Part shown: positions 29,338-35,994 of the stretch, piece by piece | How positions within the stretch are numbered: the first letter of the stretch is position 1 | How the letters are laid out: each line of letters begins with the position of its first letter | DNA from: Thermodesulfitimonas autotrophica | GTDB lineage: Bacteria; Bacillota; Desulfotomaculia; Desulfotomaculales; Ammonificaceae | Length of the DNA: 64,000 nt | Reading direction: 5' to 3' | Assembly: GCF_003815015.1 (NCBI RefSeq) | Contig: NZ_RKRE01000003.1 | Coordinates: 186,001-250,000, forward strand | Translations under genes and position numbers: made by a program | Notes under the pieces: model-generated | What the model saw: only the letters and a program-made list of their open reading frames with translations | What the model was told of the DNA's origin: nothing | Database searches by the model: none

Positions 29338-29682
29338 TCACACCCCCATCGGAAAGGTTTTTACGCGCGGTGCATAACCCGTGTGGAGTAACGATTCGCT
29401 TGTTTCGCTAAGCGGATGGGTTGCGAACTCGCTGTAGAACCGCTTTAGCATCGGGTTCTGGTGGGAGACGGCGAGGCGGTAACGCTCCCTGACCCCCTTA
29501 TCATCTTGGTATTGGGCTCTTTGCCGCAGCTTGATGTACTTATTCCGCTGAAGGACAATATCCGTTAGTTTGTAAGCCCCAAGGGCGGTGACCGCTACAC
29601 CCACACCAAATATCTTCAAAAAGGTGCGCCGCGAAATTACCGCCGAAGCGGGCTTCTCAACGTACGTTTTGACTTCGGACAT
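29338..29682 (-). CDS. hydB: [FeFe] hydrogenase small subunit with Tat signal
   Basis: A 114-residue protein. A twin-arginine motif (SRRTFLKIFGVGVAVTALGA, residues 18-37) is followed by the small-subunit domain, whose conserved HQNPMLKRFYSEF and SESLLHTGY match the tail that is fused in the neighbouring cytoplasmic enzyme. In Desulfovibrio this subunit carries the catalytic subunit out through Tat. The catalytic subunit upstream has no signal of its own, so co-export is inferred. ATG start after GGAGGG. Confidence 0.92.
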   Translation of the reverse strand: MSEVKTYVEKPASAVISRRTFLKIFGVGVAVTALGAYKLTDIVLQRNKYIKLRQRAQYQDDKGVRERYRLAVSHQNPMLKRFYSEFATHPLSETSESLLHTGYAPRVKTFPMGV

Positions 29683-29710
29683 GCACTTTTCCCTCCTTTA
29701 AGTTAAGCAC

Positions 29711-31111
29711 CTACAATCTGAGCGGTAGTAGAGGGTCGATCCACGAGGTTCCCATCGGATTGACGGGCTGCCCCCCGCCGTTTAAACAGCCGCCCGAACA
29801 GGTCATAACCTCGATGAAGTGGAAATTGCTCCTGCCGGCGACCGCGTCGTTGATTATCGGCTTCAGGTGGCTGCCCTCCGTCCCGATACCGTTGACCGTG
29901 CACACCCGCAGCTCAAACCGGTCGCTGCCGAGCAGTTTTTGGTACGCTGGTTTGAGCGGCACTTGGATGGTCGCCTCCACCACGGGGTCGGTATATCCCC
30001 GCACCTGTTTGAAGTCCCACGCTGAACTTAGGGCATCCGGCTCCTCCCCCGAAAGGACGTGGAAGGCGAACCTGACCGCCGCCTCCATCACCCCGCCGCT
30101 GGAACCAAAGATGGTGGCGCCGCCGCTGTACCACTCGAAATCCTGCGGGGTTTCCGCCTCGGGGAAGCGCAGCGGGTTTATGTTCAGCCTCCTGAACAGC
30201 GCGGCGAGATCCCGCGTGGTCAGTACCGCATCGACATCCGGCATTCTTGGGGAACGCTGGGGTAAACGGCCGTGCTCTTCCAGCCATTTCTGCGCGTGGC
30301 AGAACTCCGGGCGGGATGCTTCGAAAATCTTCGCCGTGCAGGGCATTATGCCGACGGTGTACACCTTCGCGGGATTGTGTTTCCAGATGTCTATCGCGCC
30401 GTATGTCTTAGCCGATGCCCCGGCCATCTGCTGGGGGGACTTGCAGCTTGAAACGTGGGGCAGAACCTTCGGGTAGTATAACTCGGCGTACCTCACCCAA
30501 GCCGGGCAACAGCTCGTAAACTGCGGCAGCGGCTTATGCTTGAAATGCTCAAGACCGACTTTGATCTTCTTGCCCCAAACCTCGATCTCGAGCTCCTTTA
30601 ACCCGAGGAGCCAGTAGGCGATCCGCCCCAAAAGTTCCGTTCCTTCCTCCAAAATGGTCTGATCCGCAGCAAAGTTGTTTTCGTAGATTACAAAGCCGGC
30701 CTCTTTTAGAGCCTTATGAAGTCTGCCAACCGTGAGCGTGCCGGGCGGAGCGCCAAATTCTTCGGCTATTGCCACCCTTACCGCCGGGGCAATGATCGCT
30801 ACCGCGAGGGTCTCTTTATCGCCCAGCTTCCGCAAAACCTCTTCTACGAACGCCATCTGCTCAATCGCCCCGAACGGACAATTGGTCAGGCATTGGCCGC
30901 AGTTTATGCACCGGTCTATCTCTATCCTGTGGGTTACCCCGATCTCCCCGCTGATAGCCCCGGCCGGGCAAACTTTTCTGCAGGTGTCGCAGCCGACACA
31001 GTGTCGGGGATTAATCCGGATTATTCCTTTGAGTTCGCCCGTCCGGTAAGAGCCGCCGCCGACACGCGCCTCCGGCGGTTCGGTAAACGTGCGCACCTTT
31101 GCGACACTCAT
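29711..31111 (-). CDS. hydA: Periplasmic-type [FeFe] hydrogenase catalytic subunit
   Basis: A 466-residue catalytic subunit without [2Fe-2S]/NuoG domains. Two [4Fe-4S] motifs (CVGCDTCRKVCPAG, CINCGQCLTNCPFG) precede the H-cluster domain with L1 TSCCPAW, L2 MPCTAKIFEASRPE and L3 TCSGGCLNGGGQP. The L1 Ser/Cys variation and L3 Thr-Cys-Ser differ from the sister enzyme in the same operon. No signal peptide; it should travel with the Tat-tagged HydB. It is the first gene of the operon, ATG with GGAGG upstream, and its leader holds a terminator-like hairpin at 31247-31300. Probably an uptake hydrogenase coupled to cytochrome b. Confidence 0.94.
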   Translation of the reverse strand: MSVAKVRTFTEPPEARVGGGSYRTGELKGIIRINPRHCVGCDTCRKVCPAGAISGEIGVTHRIEIDRCINCGQCLTNCPFGAIEQMAFVEEVLRKLGDKETLAVAIIAPAVRVAIAEEFGAPPGTLTVGRLHKALKEAGFVIYENNFAADQTILEEGTELLGRIAYWLLGLKELEIEVWGKKIKVGLEHFKHKPLPQFTSCCPAWVRYAELYYPKVLPHVSSCKSPQQMAGASAKTYGAIDIWKHNPAKVYTVGIMPCTAKIFEASRPEFCHAQKWLEEHGRLPQRSPRMPDVDAVLTTRDLAALFRRLNINPLRFPEAETPQDFEWYSGGATIFGSSGGVMEAAVRFAFHVLSGEEPDALSSAWDFKQVRGYTDPVVEATIQVPLKPAYQKLLGSDRFELRVCTVNGIGTEGSHLKPIINDAVAGRSNFHFIEVMTCSGGCLNGGGQPVNPMGTSWIDPLLPLRL

Positions 31112-31246
31112 TCTTTCTCCTCCTTGGGCCTTTAGTTAGAAAACCGCGAGATACCTAATACCACCGGTAGACCAGCGTTACCGCCTTCTTCGATCCTCAC
31201 GCTCCTTTCCGCTTTTCTGCCGCACCGCTTAGCTCCTATCGCTTGT

Positions 31247-31300
31247 AAAAAAACAAAGACCACGAAAGCTGCCGTATCTCACGGTAGACCTTCGTGGTCT
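31247..31300 (-). promoter_or_regulatory. Terminator-like leader RNA element upstream of the hydrogenase operon
   Basis: Read on the minus strand, AGACCACGAA (from 31300) pairs perfectly with TTCGTGGTCT (to 31257) over 10 bp. An internal loop beginning GGTCTA and an inner 4-bp stem CCGT/ACGG lie inside, and a run of seven T (31253-31247) follows. It lies about 135 bp before the hydA start, so it would act as an attenuator in the leader. The first 18 bases match those of the plus-strand element at 31548 except for two substitutions and a 2-nt insertion there. I match it to no riboswitch class that I know. Confidence 0.7.
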
Positions 31301-31391
31301 CCTTTAGCCCTACTTTAAAGGGAACCGCCGTACTGCCGGTTTCGCCCGGCTGACATCCAAGGTATAATTTTCGCTTTCACAACGAGATCTC

Positions 31392-31437
31392 CTGCTAAAT
31401 AAAGAAAAAATTTGTCGCTGCTAAGTAAAATTTGTCG
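31392..31437 (+). promoter_or_regulatory. Tandem imperfect repeat, likely operator, in the divergent hydrogenase region
   Basis: Two copies of CTGCTAARTAAA..ATTTGTCG (31392-31417 and 31418-31437). Their AAAATTTGTCG ends are exactly 20 bp apart, two helical turns. The second copy ends 11 bp before a -35 box. This is a plausible activator or repressor site for either operon. Confidence 0.55.
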
Positions 31438-31448
31438 TCTCACGGGGG

Positions 31449-31477
31449 TTGTTTTCTGGGGCGCAAACAGCTATAAT
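31449..31477 (+). promoter_or_regulatory. Promoter of the hydrogenase maturation operon
   Basis: TTGTTT, a 17-bp spacer, TATAAT. Transcription from about 31484 would give a leader of about 205 nt that contains the hairpin at 31548-31607. Confidence 0.65.
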
Positions 31478-31547
31478 GGTGATTAACCGGCGACCGCGAA
31501 GGTCGGAATTCTTTTTACTTTTTTTCACAATAAAAGTCGCCATAAAA

Positions 31548-31607
31548 AGGCCACGGAGGTCTCTACCCTGCCGCGAAGGCAGGGCGGGCTCGGTGGTCTT
31601 TTTGTTT
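31548..31607 (+). promoter_or_regulatory. Terminator-like leader RNA element upstream of the maturation operon
   Basis: AGGCCACGGAG (31548-31558) pairs with CTCGGTGGTCT (31589-31599) with one mismatch and one G-U. The inner stem CCCTGCC/GGCAGGG closes a GCGAA loop, and TTTTTGTTT follows. It shares AGRCCACGRAGGTCT and the closing GTGGTCTTT with the element at 31247-31300 on the other strand. The A/T runs on both flanks could also allow termination on the minus strand. Confidence 0.7.
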
Positions 31608-31688
31608 GGGTGTGTAAATTGAAGTCGAGCGAGGTAAACTTATGTCACTTTTACTAACGCTGGATGTACCACGAGAGGTAGAAAGGTC

Positions 31689-32171
31689 ATGCGGATCGCG
31701 GTGATCGATGGTCAGGGCGGCGGTATCGGCAAGCTTCTGGTGGAAAAGTTGCGCCGCGCCCTGCCGGAAGAGGTGGAGATAATCGCCTTGGGAAGCAACG
31801 CGGTGGCCACAGCGGCTATGTTGAAAGCGGGCGCGAACAGCGGCGGTTCCGGCGAGAACGCGATCGTGCAAACCGCGCCTGCGGTGGATCTTATTGTGGG
31901 CACCATCGGCGTAGTTGTGGCCCACAGCATGTTGGGCGAGATCACGCCGCGGATAGCCGAAGCGGTAGCGCACAGCCCGGCACGCAAGCTGCTTCTTCAC
32001 CTTAACCGGGCCGGAATCGAGATCATAGGCGCCTCAAAAGAGCCTTTACCCCACCTCGCGGATATGCTGGTGGAGGAGGTGCGTGCCCACCTGCACGAGC
32101 AAACGGCAAAAGGTAGCCGGTTGCTGCAAACCGCAGCGGCTACCCCGGTAAGCAAGAATTTCGACGCTTGA
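31689..32171 (+). CDS. DUF3842 family protein
   Basis: A 160-residue protein starting MRIAVIDGQGGGIGK, a nucleotide-binding-like loop, followed by IIALGSNAVATAAMLKAGA and IVQTAPAVDLIVGTIGVVVAHSM. I recognise this as the DUF3842 group, which often sits beside [FeFe] hydrogenase maturation genes; its job is unknown. It is the first gene behind the leader hairpin. ATG at 31689. Confidence 0.8.
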   Translation: MRIAVIDGQGGGIGKLLVEKLRRALPEEVEIIALGSNAVATAAMLKAGANSGGSGENAIVQTAPAVDLIVGTIGVVVAHSMLGEITPRIAEAVAHSPARKLLLHLNRAGIEIIGASKEPLPHLADMLVEEVRAHLHEQTAKGSRLLQTAAATPVSKNFDA

Positions 32172-32299
32172 GGGGCGCCAAGATTACGCGCCGGCCTCAT
32201 TTTTAAAAATTGAATCATCCGGTAGCTGCTTACCGCTTAAATTTTTAACGCAACGTCCTGCGGCGAGGGTTCGGGCCTGACGGCAAGGGACGGGGGGAA

Positions 32300-32329
32300 A
32301 ACGGCCCGCCCTTTGCCCGGCGGGCCGTT
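32300..32329 (+). other. Strong 11-bp hairpin between the DUF3842 and TM1266-like genes
   Basis: AACGGCCCGCC pairs perfectly with GGCGGGCCGTT across an 8-nt loop. There is no T run after it, so it is more likely an RNA stability or processing structure than a terminator. It ends 22 bp before the next start codon. The 180-bp gap around it holds no gene. Confidence 0.55.
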
Positions 32330-32351
32330 AAGTTCGGGAGGCGAAAGGCGG

Positions 32352-32618
32352 ATGGAGAGCCGGATAGGCGTTATCGGGATCATCGTGGAAAACCGGCGCG
32401 AGGCGGCACCGCGCGTTAACGAGATCCTAAGCCGGCACGCGGATATCATCGTCAGCCGGATGGGTGTCCCCTACCGGGAGAAAAACCTTTCGGTTATCGC
32501 GCTGATTGTAGACGGAACCACGGACGCCCTCGGCGCCCTGACGGGGCAGCTCGGCGCGCTGCCCGGCGTGAAGGTTAAAAGCGCCCTGGCGAGGAGGCTT
32601 TCCGGTGCAGACCCGTAA
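32352..32618 (+). CDS. TM1266-like putative iron-only hydrogenase system regulator
   Basis: An 88-residue ACT/NikR-C-like fold protein (RIGVIGIIVENRREAAPRVN, IIVSRMGVPYREKNLSVIALIVDG). The family is found beside hydEFG and is annotated as a hydrogenase system regulator, though no DNA-binding domain is present. ATG at 32352 with an upstream GGGAGG; an in-frame extension to 32313 lacks a site. The 3' end overlaps aspA by 14 bp. Confidence 0.85.
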   Translation: MESRIGVIGIIVENRREAAPRVNEILSRHADIIVSRMGVPYREKNLSVIALIVDGTTDALGALTGQLGALPGVKVKSALARRLSGADP

Positions 32619-34053
32619 AGAAAAGGATCTGATTGGTGAACTGGAAGTGCCCCGTGAAGCTTACTACGGCATCCATACCCTGCGGGCCAGGAGTAATTTC
32701 GCCGTCTCGGGATTTGGCGTCCACCCCGACCTCATCTGGGCTCTGGCTCTGGTGAAGAAGGCTGCGGCCACGGCGAACACGGAGTTGGGTTTGCTCGACC
32801 GGCAGCGGGGGGCAGCCATCATCCAGGCGGCGGAAGAGTTAGCGGCGGGTATGTACCGGGACCAGATTGTGGTTGACGCCCTCCAGGGAGGCGCGGGCAC
32901 CTCCACCAACATGAACGTCAACGAGGTTATCGCCAACCGGGCGATTGAACTCCTTGGTGGTGAGAAGGGCAACTACGCTATCGTCCACCCCCTGGATCAC
33001 GTCAACCTTGGGCAGTCAACCAACGACGTTTACCCCACGGCGCTACGGGTCGCCGCTATTAAGTTGGTGCGGGCTTTGGCCCAGGCGATGGCGCGGCTTC
33101 AAGGGGCGCTCCAGGCAAAAGAGAAGGAGTTCGCGGGCATCCTCAAGATCGGGCGCACCGAGTTGCAGGACGCGGTTCCGGTCACCCTTGGCCAGGAGTT
33201 CGGGGCGTGGGCCGAAGCGGTGGCGCGGGACTGGTGGCGCCTCTACAAAGCCGAAGAACGGCTCCGCCAGGTCAACTTGGGCGGGACGGCGGTGGGCACC
33301 GGACTTAACGCCAGCCGGCGGTATATCTACCGGGTAATCGAGATCCTGCGGGAGCTAACGGGTTTTGGTTTGGCGCGCGCCGAAAATTCCTTCGAGGCTA
33401 CCCAGAACGCCGATATCTTTGCGGAGGTTTCGGGGTTCCTGAAGACCGCCGCGGTTAACCTGGCCAAAATCGCGGGTGATTTGCGCCTTCTCTCCTCCGG
33501 TCCTCGCGCCGGCCTTGCGGAGATCAGGCTTCCCGAAGTGCAGGCCGGTTCCTCGATTATGCCCGGCAAGGTTAACCCCGTCATCCCGGAGATGGTCACG
33601 CAGGTCGCCTACCAGGTTATGGCTAATGATGTCGCCGTCAATATGGCCGCCGCTTCCGGCTGTTTGGAGCTAAACGCCTTTTTACCTTTGATCGCCCATA
33701 ACCTCTTGCACTCCCTCACGTTGCTGACGAACGCGGCGCACCTCTTGGCGGAAAGGTGCGTGCAGGGTATTGTGGCCGATCCCGGGCGCTGCCGCGAGCT
33801 GTTGGCGGCCAGCCAGGGGGTGATCACCGCCTTTGTCCCCTACATCGGCTACGAGAAAGCTACCGAACTAGTGACTAAAGCCGTGGCCCTTGGCCGGCCG
33901 GTTACCGAGCTATTGGTAACCGAAGGGCTTTTTACCCAGGACGAGGTAGCGGCGATTTTGCAGCCGCAAGAATTAACAACGCCGGGAGTGGCCGGGGCCC
34001 GCTACTTCCGGAACCGAAGGCCGGGGCGGAACCCGCCCGAAAGTGAGCGGTGA
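32605..34053 (+). CDS. aspA: Aspartate ammonia-lyase
   Basis: A 482-residue member of the aspartase/fumarase family that interconverts L-aspartate and fumarate plus ammonia. Seen are TSTNMNVNEVIANRA, HVNLGQSTNDVYPTA and the signature loop GSSIMPGKVNPVIPEM. Its place inside the hydrogenase maturation operon recurs in Clostridia. A role in supplying ammonia for the dithiomethylamine bridge or in fumarate metabolism are both possible; neither is shown by sequence. GTG start within the previous gene, with GAGGAGG upstream. Confidence 0.92.
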   Translation: MQTRKEKDLIGELEVPREAYYGIHTLRARSNFAVSGFGVHPDLIWALALVKKAAATANTELGLLDRQRGAAIIQAAEELAAGMYRDQIVVDALQGGAGTSTNMNVNEVIANRAIELLGGEKGNYAIVHPLDHVNLGQSTNDVYPTALRVAAIKLVRALAQAMARLQGALQAKEKEFAGILKIGRTELQDAVPVTLGQEFGAWAEAVARDWWRLYKAEERLRQVNLGGTAVGTGLNASRRYIYRVIEILRELTGFGLARAENSFEATQNADIFAEVSGFLKTAAVNLAKIAGDLRLLSSGPRAGLAEIRLPEVQAGSSIMPGKVNPVIPEMVTQVAYQVMANDVAVNMAAASGCLELNAFLPLIAHNLLHSLTLLTNAAHLLAERCVQGIVADPGRCRELLAASQGVITAFVPYIGYEKATELVTKAVALGRPVTELLVTEGLFTQDEVAAILQPQELTTPGVAGARYFRNRRPGRNPPESER

Positions 34054-34157
34054 GCGGGTGAGCGGGAGCGAAACAGGCGAGGTAGGCTGGCGGAGAACCC
34101 GCCTGAAGGTAGGCGCCCCGGTCTGGTTACTTAAATTTTGAAGGAAGGGGAGAGAAG

Positions 34158-35633
34158 ATGTTAACACCGGAAGAAGAAGACTGGCGGGAAAAACGGTTGG
34201 CGCTGATCCGCAGGTACGAAGCGGCGGAGAAACGGGAGGATTTCATAAAAGAGGAAAAAATCACGGAAATCCTCGCCCGCACGGCGGACCCGCCGCGCGC
34301 CGCGGTTGCGGAAGTTTTATCTAAAGCGCGGGAGTTGCACGGCTTAAATCCGGAAGAGGCGGCGGTGCTCCTCAACTGCCGGGACGCTGAAGTGTGGGAA
34401 GAGATCTTTGCCACCGCCCGGCAGATTAAAGAGGCGGTTTACGGCAACCGGATTGTGCTCTTTGCGCCGCTATACATTTCGAGCCCCTGCGTTAACAATT
34501 GCGCTTACTGCGGTTTTCGCCATACCAACGCGGCCGTAAACAAAAGAACCCTAACGGCGGAAGAGTTAGCGGCAGAGGTCCGGATACTTACCCAAAACGG
34601 GCACAAGCGCCTCATCGTGGTTTACGGCGAACACCCCGTGAGCGACATCGACTTTATGTGCCGCACCATCGAAAAGATCTACGCTACCAAAAACGGCCGC
34701 GGGGAGATCCGGCGGGTCAACGTCAACGCCGCCCCGCTGACCGTGGCGGAGTACCGGCAGTTGAAGGAAGTAGGCATCGGCACCTATCAGGTCTTCCAGG
34801 AAACGTACCACCACGAGACCTACCGGAAGATGCATCCCGCGAACACCCTGAAAGGGTCCTACCGGTGGCGCCTTTTTGCCCTGCACCGGGCCATGGAGGC
34901 CGGCATCGACGACGTGGCGATCGGCGTTCTTTTCGGGCTTTACGACTGGCGCTTCGAGGTGCTCGGCCTCATCTGCCACGCGCTGGATTTAGAGCGCGAG
35001 TTCGGCGTGGGGCCCCATACCATCTCCTTCCCGCGGCTCGAGCCGGCTCTGAACACGCCGGTAGCGAGCGCCCCGCCTTACCCGGTTTCAGATGCGGATT
35101 TCAAAAAGGTTATCGCCGTCCTGCGCTGCGCGGTGCCCTATACGGGCTTGATTTTGACCTGCCGCGAACGGCCCACGCTGCGCCGGGAGGTCATCCCGCT
35201 CGGGGTATCCCAAACCGATGCGGGATCCCGGATTGCCGTCGGCGGCTACGCCCAAATGGCCCGGGAACATATCCCGGACCGCCAGCAGTTCCAGTTGGGC
35301 GACACCCGCTCGCTGGACGAGTTCATCCGCGAACTGTGCGAAGACGGGTACATCCCTTCCTTCTGCACCGCCGGTTACCGCGCCGGGCGCACCGGGTGTC
35401 ACTTTATGTCTTTCGCCAAGAAAGGGCTGGTGAAAAACTTCTGCCTCCCGAACGCGGTGCTCACTTTCAAGGAGTACCTGCTCGACTACGCCACGCCGGC
35501 CACCCGGGAGATAGGCGAAAAAACGATTGCCGCCTACGTCGAAAGGTTCGCGCAGCAGATGCCCCAGCGCGCCGCGGTGCTAAAGGAAATGCTCACCCGG
35601 ATGGAGGCGGGAGAGCGTGACCTTTACTTCTGA
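34158..35633 (+). CDS. hydG: [FeFe] hydrogenase H-cluster maturase HydG (variant auxiliary-cluster motif)
   Basis: A 491-residue radical SAM tyrosine lyase that makes CO and CN ligands for the H-cluster. The SAM cluster motif is SSPCVNNCAYCGF (Cys111, 115, 118). The C-terminal auxiliary cluster normally uses CX2CX22C in the string CTACYR..GRTG; here it reads FCTAGYRAGRTGCHFM, so Cys403 and Cys429 are kept, position 406 is Gly, and an extra Cys414 appears. All other HydG features are intact (EVIPLGVSQTDAGSR-like region, FCLPNAVLTFKEYLLDYA). Either the cluster is bound differently, or the sequence has a base error. ATG with GGAAGGGGAG upstream. Confidence 0.93.
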   Translation: MLTPEEEDWREKRLALIRRYEAAEKREDFIKEEKITEILARTADPPRAAVAEVLSKARELHGLNPEEAAVLLNCRDAEVWEEIFATARQIKEAVYGNRIVLFAPLYISSPCVNNCAYCGFRHTNAAVNKRTLTAEELAAEVRILTQNGHKRLIVVYGEHPVSDIDFMCRTIEKIYATKNGRGEIRRVNVNAAPLTVAEYRQLKEVGIGTYQVFQETYHHETYRKMHPANTLKGSYRWRLFALHRAMEAGIDDVAIGVLFGLYDWRFEVLGLICHALDLEREFGVGPHTISFPRLEPALNTPVASAPPYPVSDADFKKVIAVLRCAVPYTGLILTCRERPTLRREVIPLGVSQTDAGSRIAVGGYAQMAREHIPDRQQFQLGDTRSLDEFIRELCEDGYIPSFCTAGYRAGRTGCHFMSFAKKGLVKNFCLPNAVLTFKEYLLDYATPATREIGEKTIAAYVERFAQQMPQRAAVLKEMLTRMEAGERDLYF

Positions 35634-35994
35634 AGGCGGGCGGCGGCCGCCTCCAAACGCCGGGGGGAGGATGCCGGCAGCGCTGCTCACGGCCCTGCAG
35701 CAGGCGGCAGCGGCGGCCAGCTCTGCCTACGGCGTGCCCAAGATCTACTTCGCCCGGGCCTTCGGCAACCGCCTCCACTACCTGACAGGTTACGGCGAAG
35801 AGACTTACCTGCCGGCGGTAAAAGAGTTCATCGGCGACGATCTCTGGGTTTTTATCGAGGGCGCCGAGCGGCTGACGGAAGAAGAGCGAAGCGAACTGGT
35901 TAAAACGCTGCGGGCGGTTGTTGCTACCCATGGTGCCGCCCCCCAGACGCAGCCGGTGCCGCCCGGTACCAGAAAGGAGGAAACCAACCGGTGA
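35617..35994 (+). CDS. Small hypothetical protein between hydG and hydF
   Basis: A 125-residue frame that overlaps the hydG end by 17 bp and hydF by 4 bp (GTGA). Start GTG 35617 has GGAGGCGGGAG upstream; ATG 35671 is an alternative. The core (residues about 19-108) looks like a real alpha/beta protein: VPKIYFARAFGNRLHYLTGYGEE..FIGDDLWVFIEGAERLTEEER. I do not recognise the family. Tight coupling on both sides argues that it is translated and could serve H-cluster assembly. Confidence 0.65.
   Translation: MTFTSEGGRRPPPNAGGRMPAALLTALQQAAAAASSAYGVPKIYFARAFGNRLHYLTGYGEETYLPAVKEFIGDDLWVFIEGAERLTEEERSELVKTLRAVVATHGAAPQTQPVPPGTRKEETNR

Noticed and set aside
29760-30476. 238-codon plus-strand open frame
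   Set aside because: Antisense to the exported hydrogenase catalytic subunit; no family resemblance.
31247-31300. Known riboswitch classes (TPP, SAM, cobalamin, glycine, FMN, c-di-GMP, T-box)
   Set aside because: None of the conserved words of these classes that I can recall is present; only a hairpin with a T run and a shared sequence with the element at 31548.
31363-31383. Full Rex operator in the hydrogenase divergent region
   Set aside because: Only half sites (TTTCACAA) are visible; no inverted pair at the proper spacing was found, so I do not call a Rex site.
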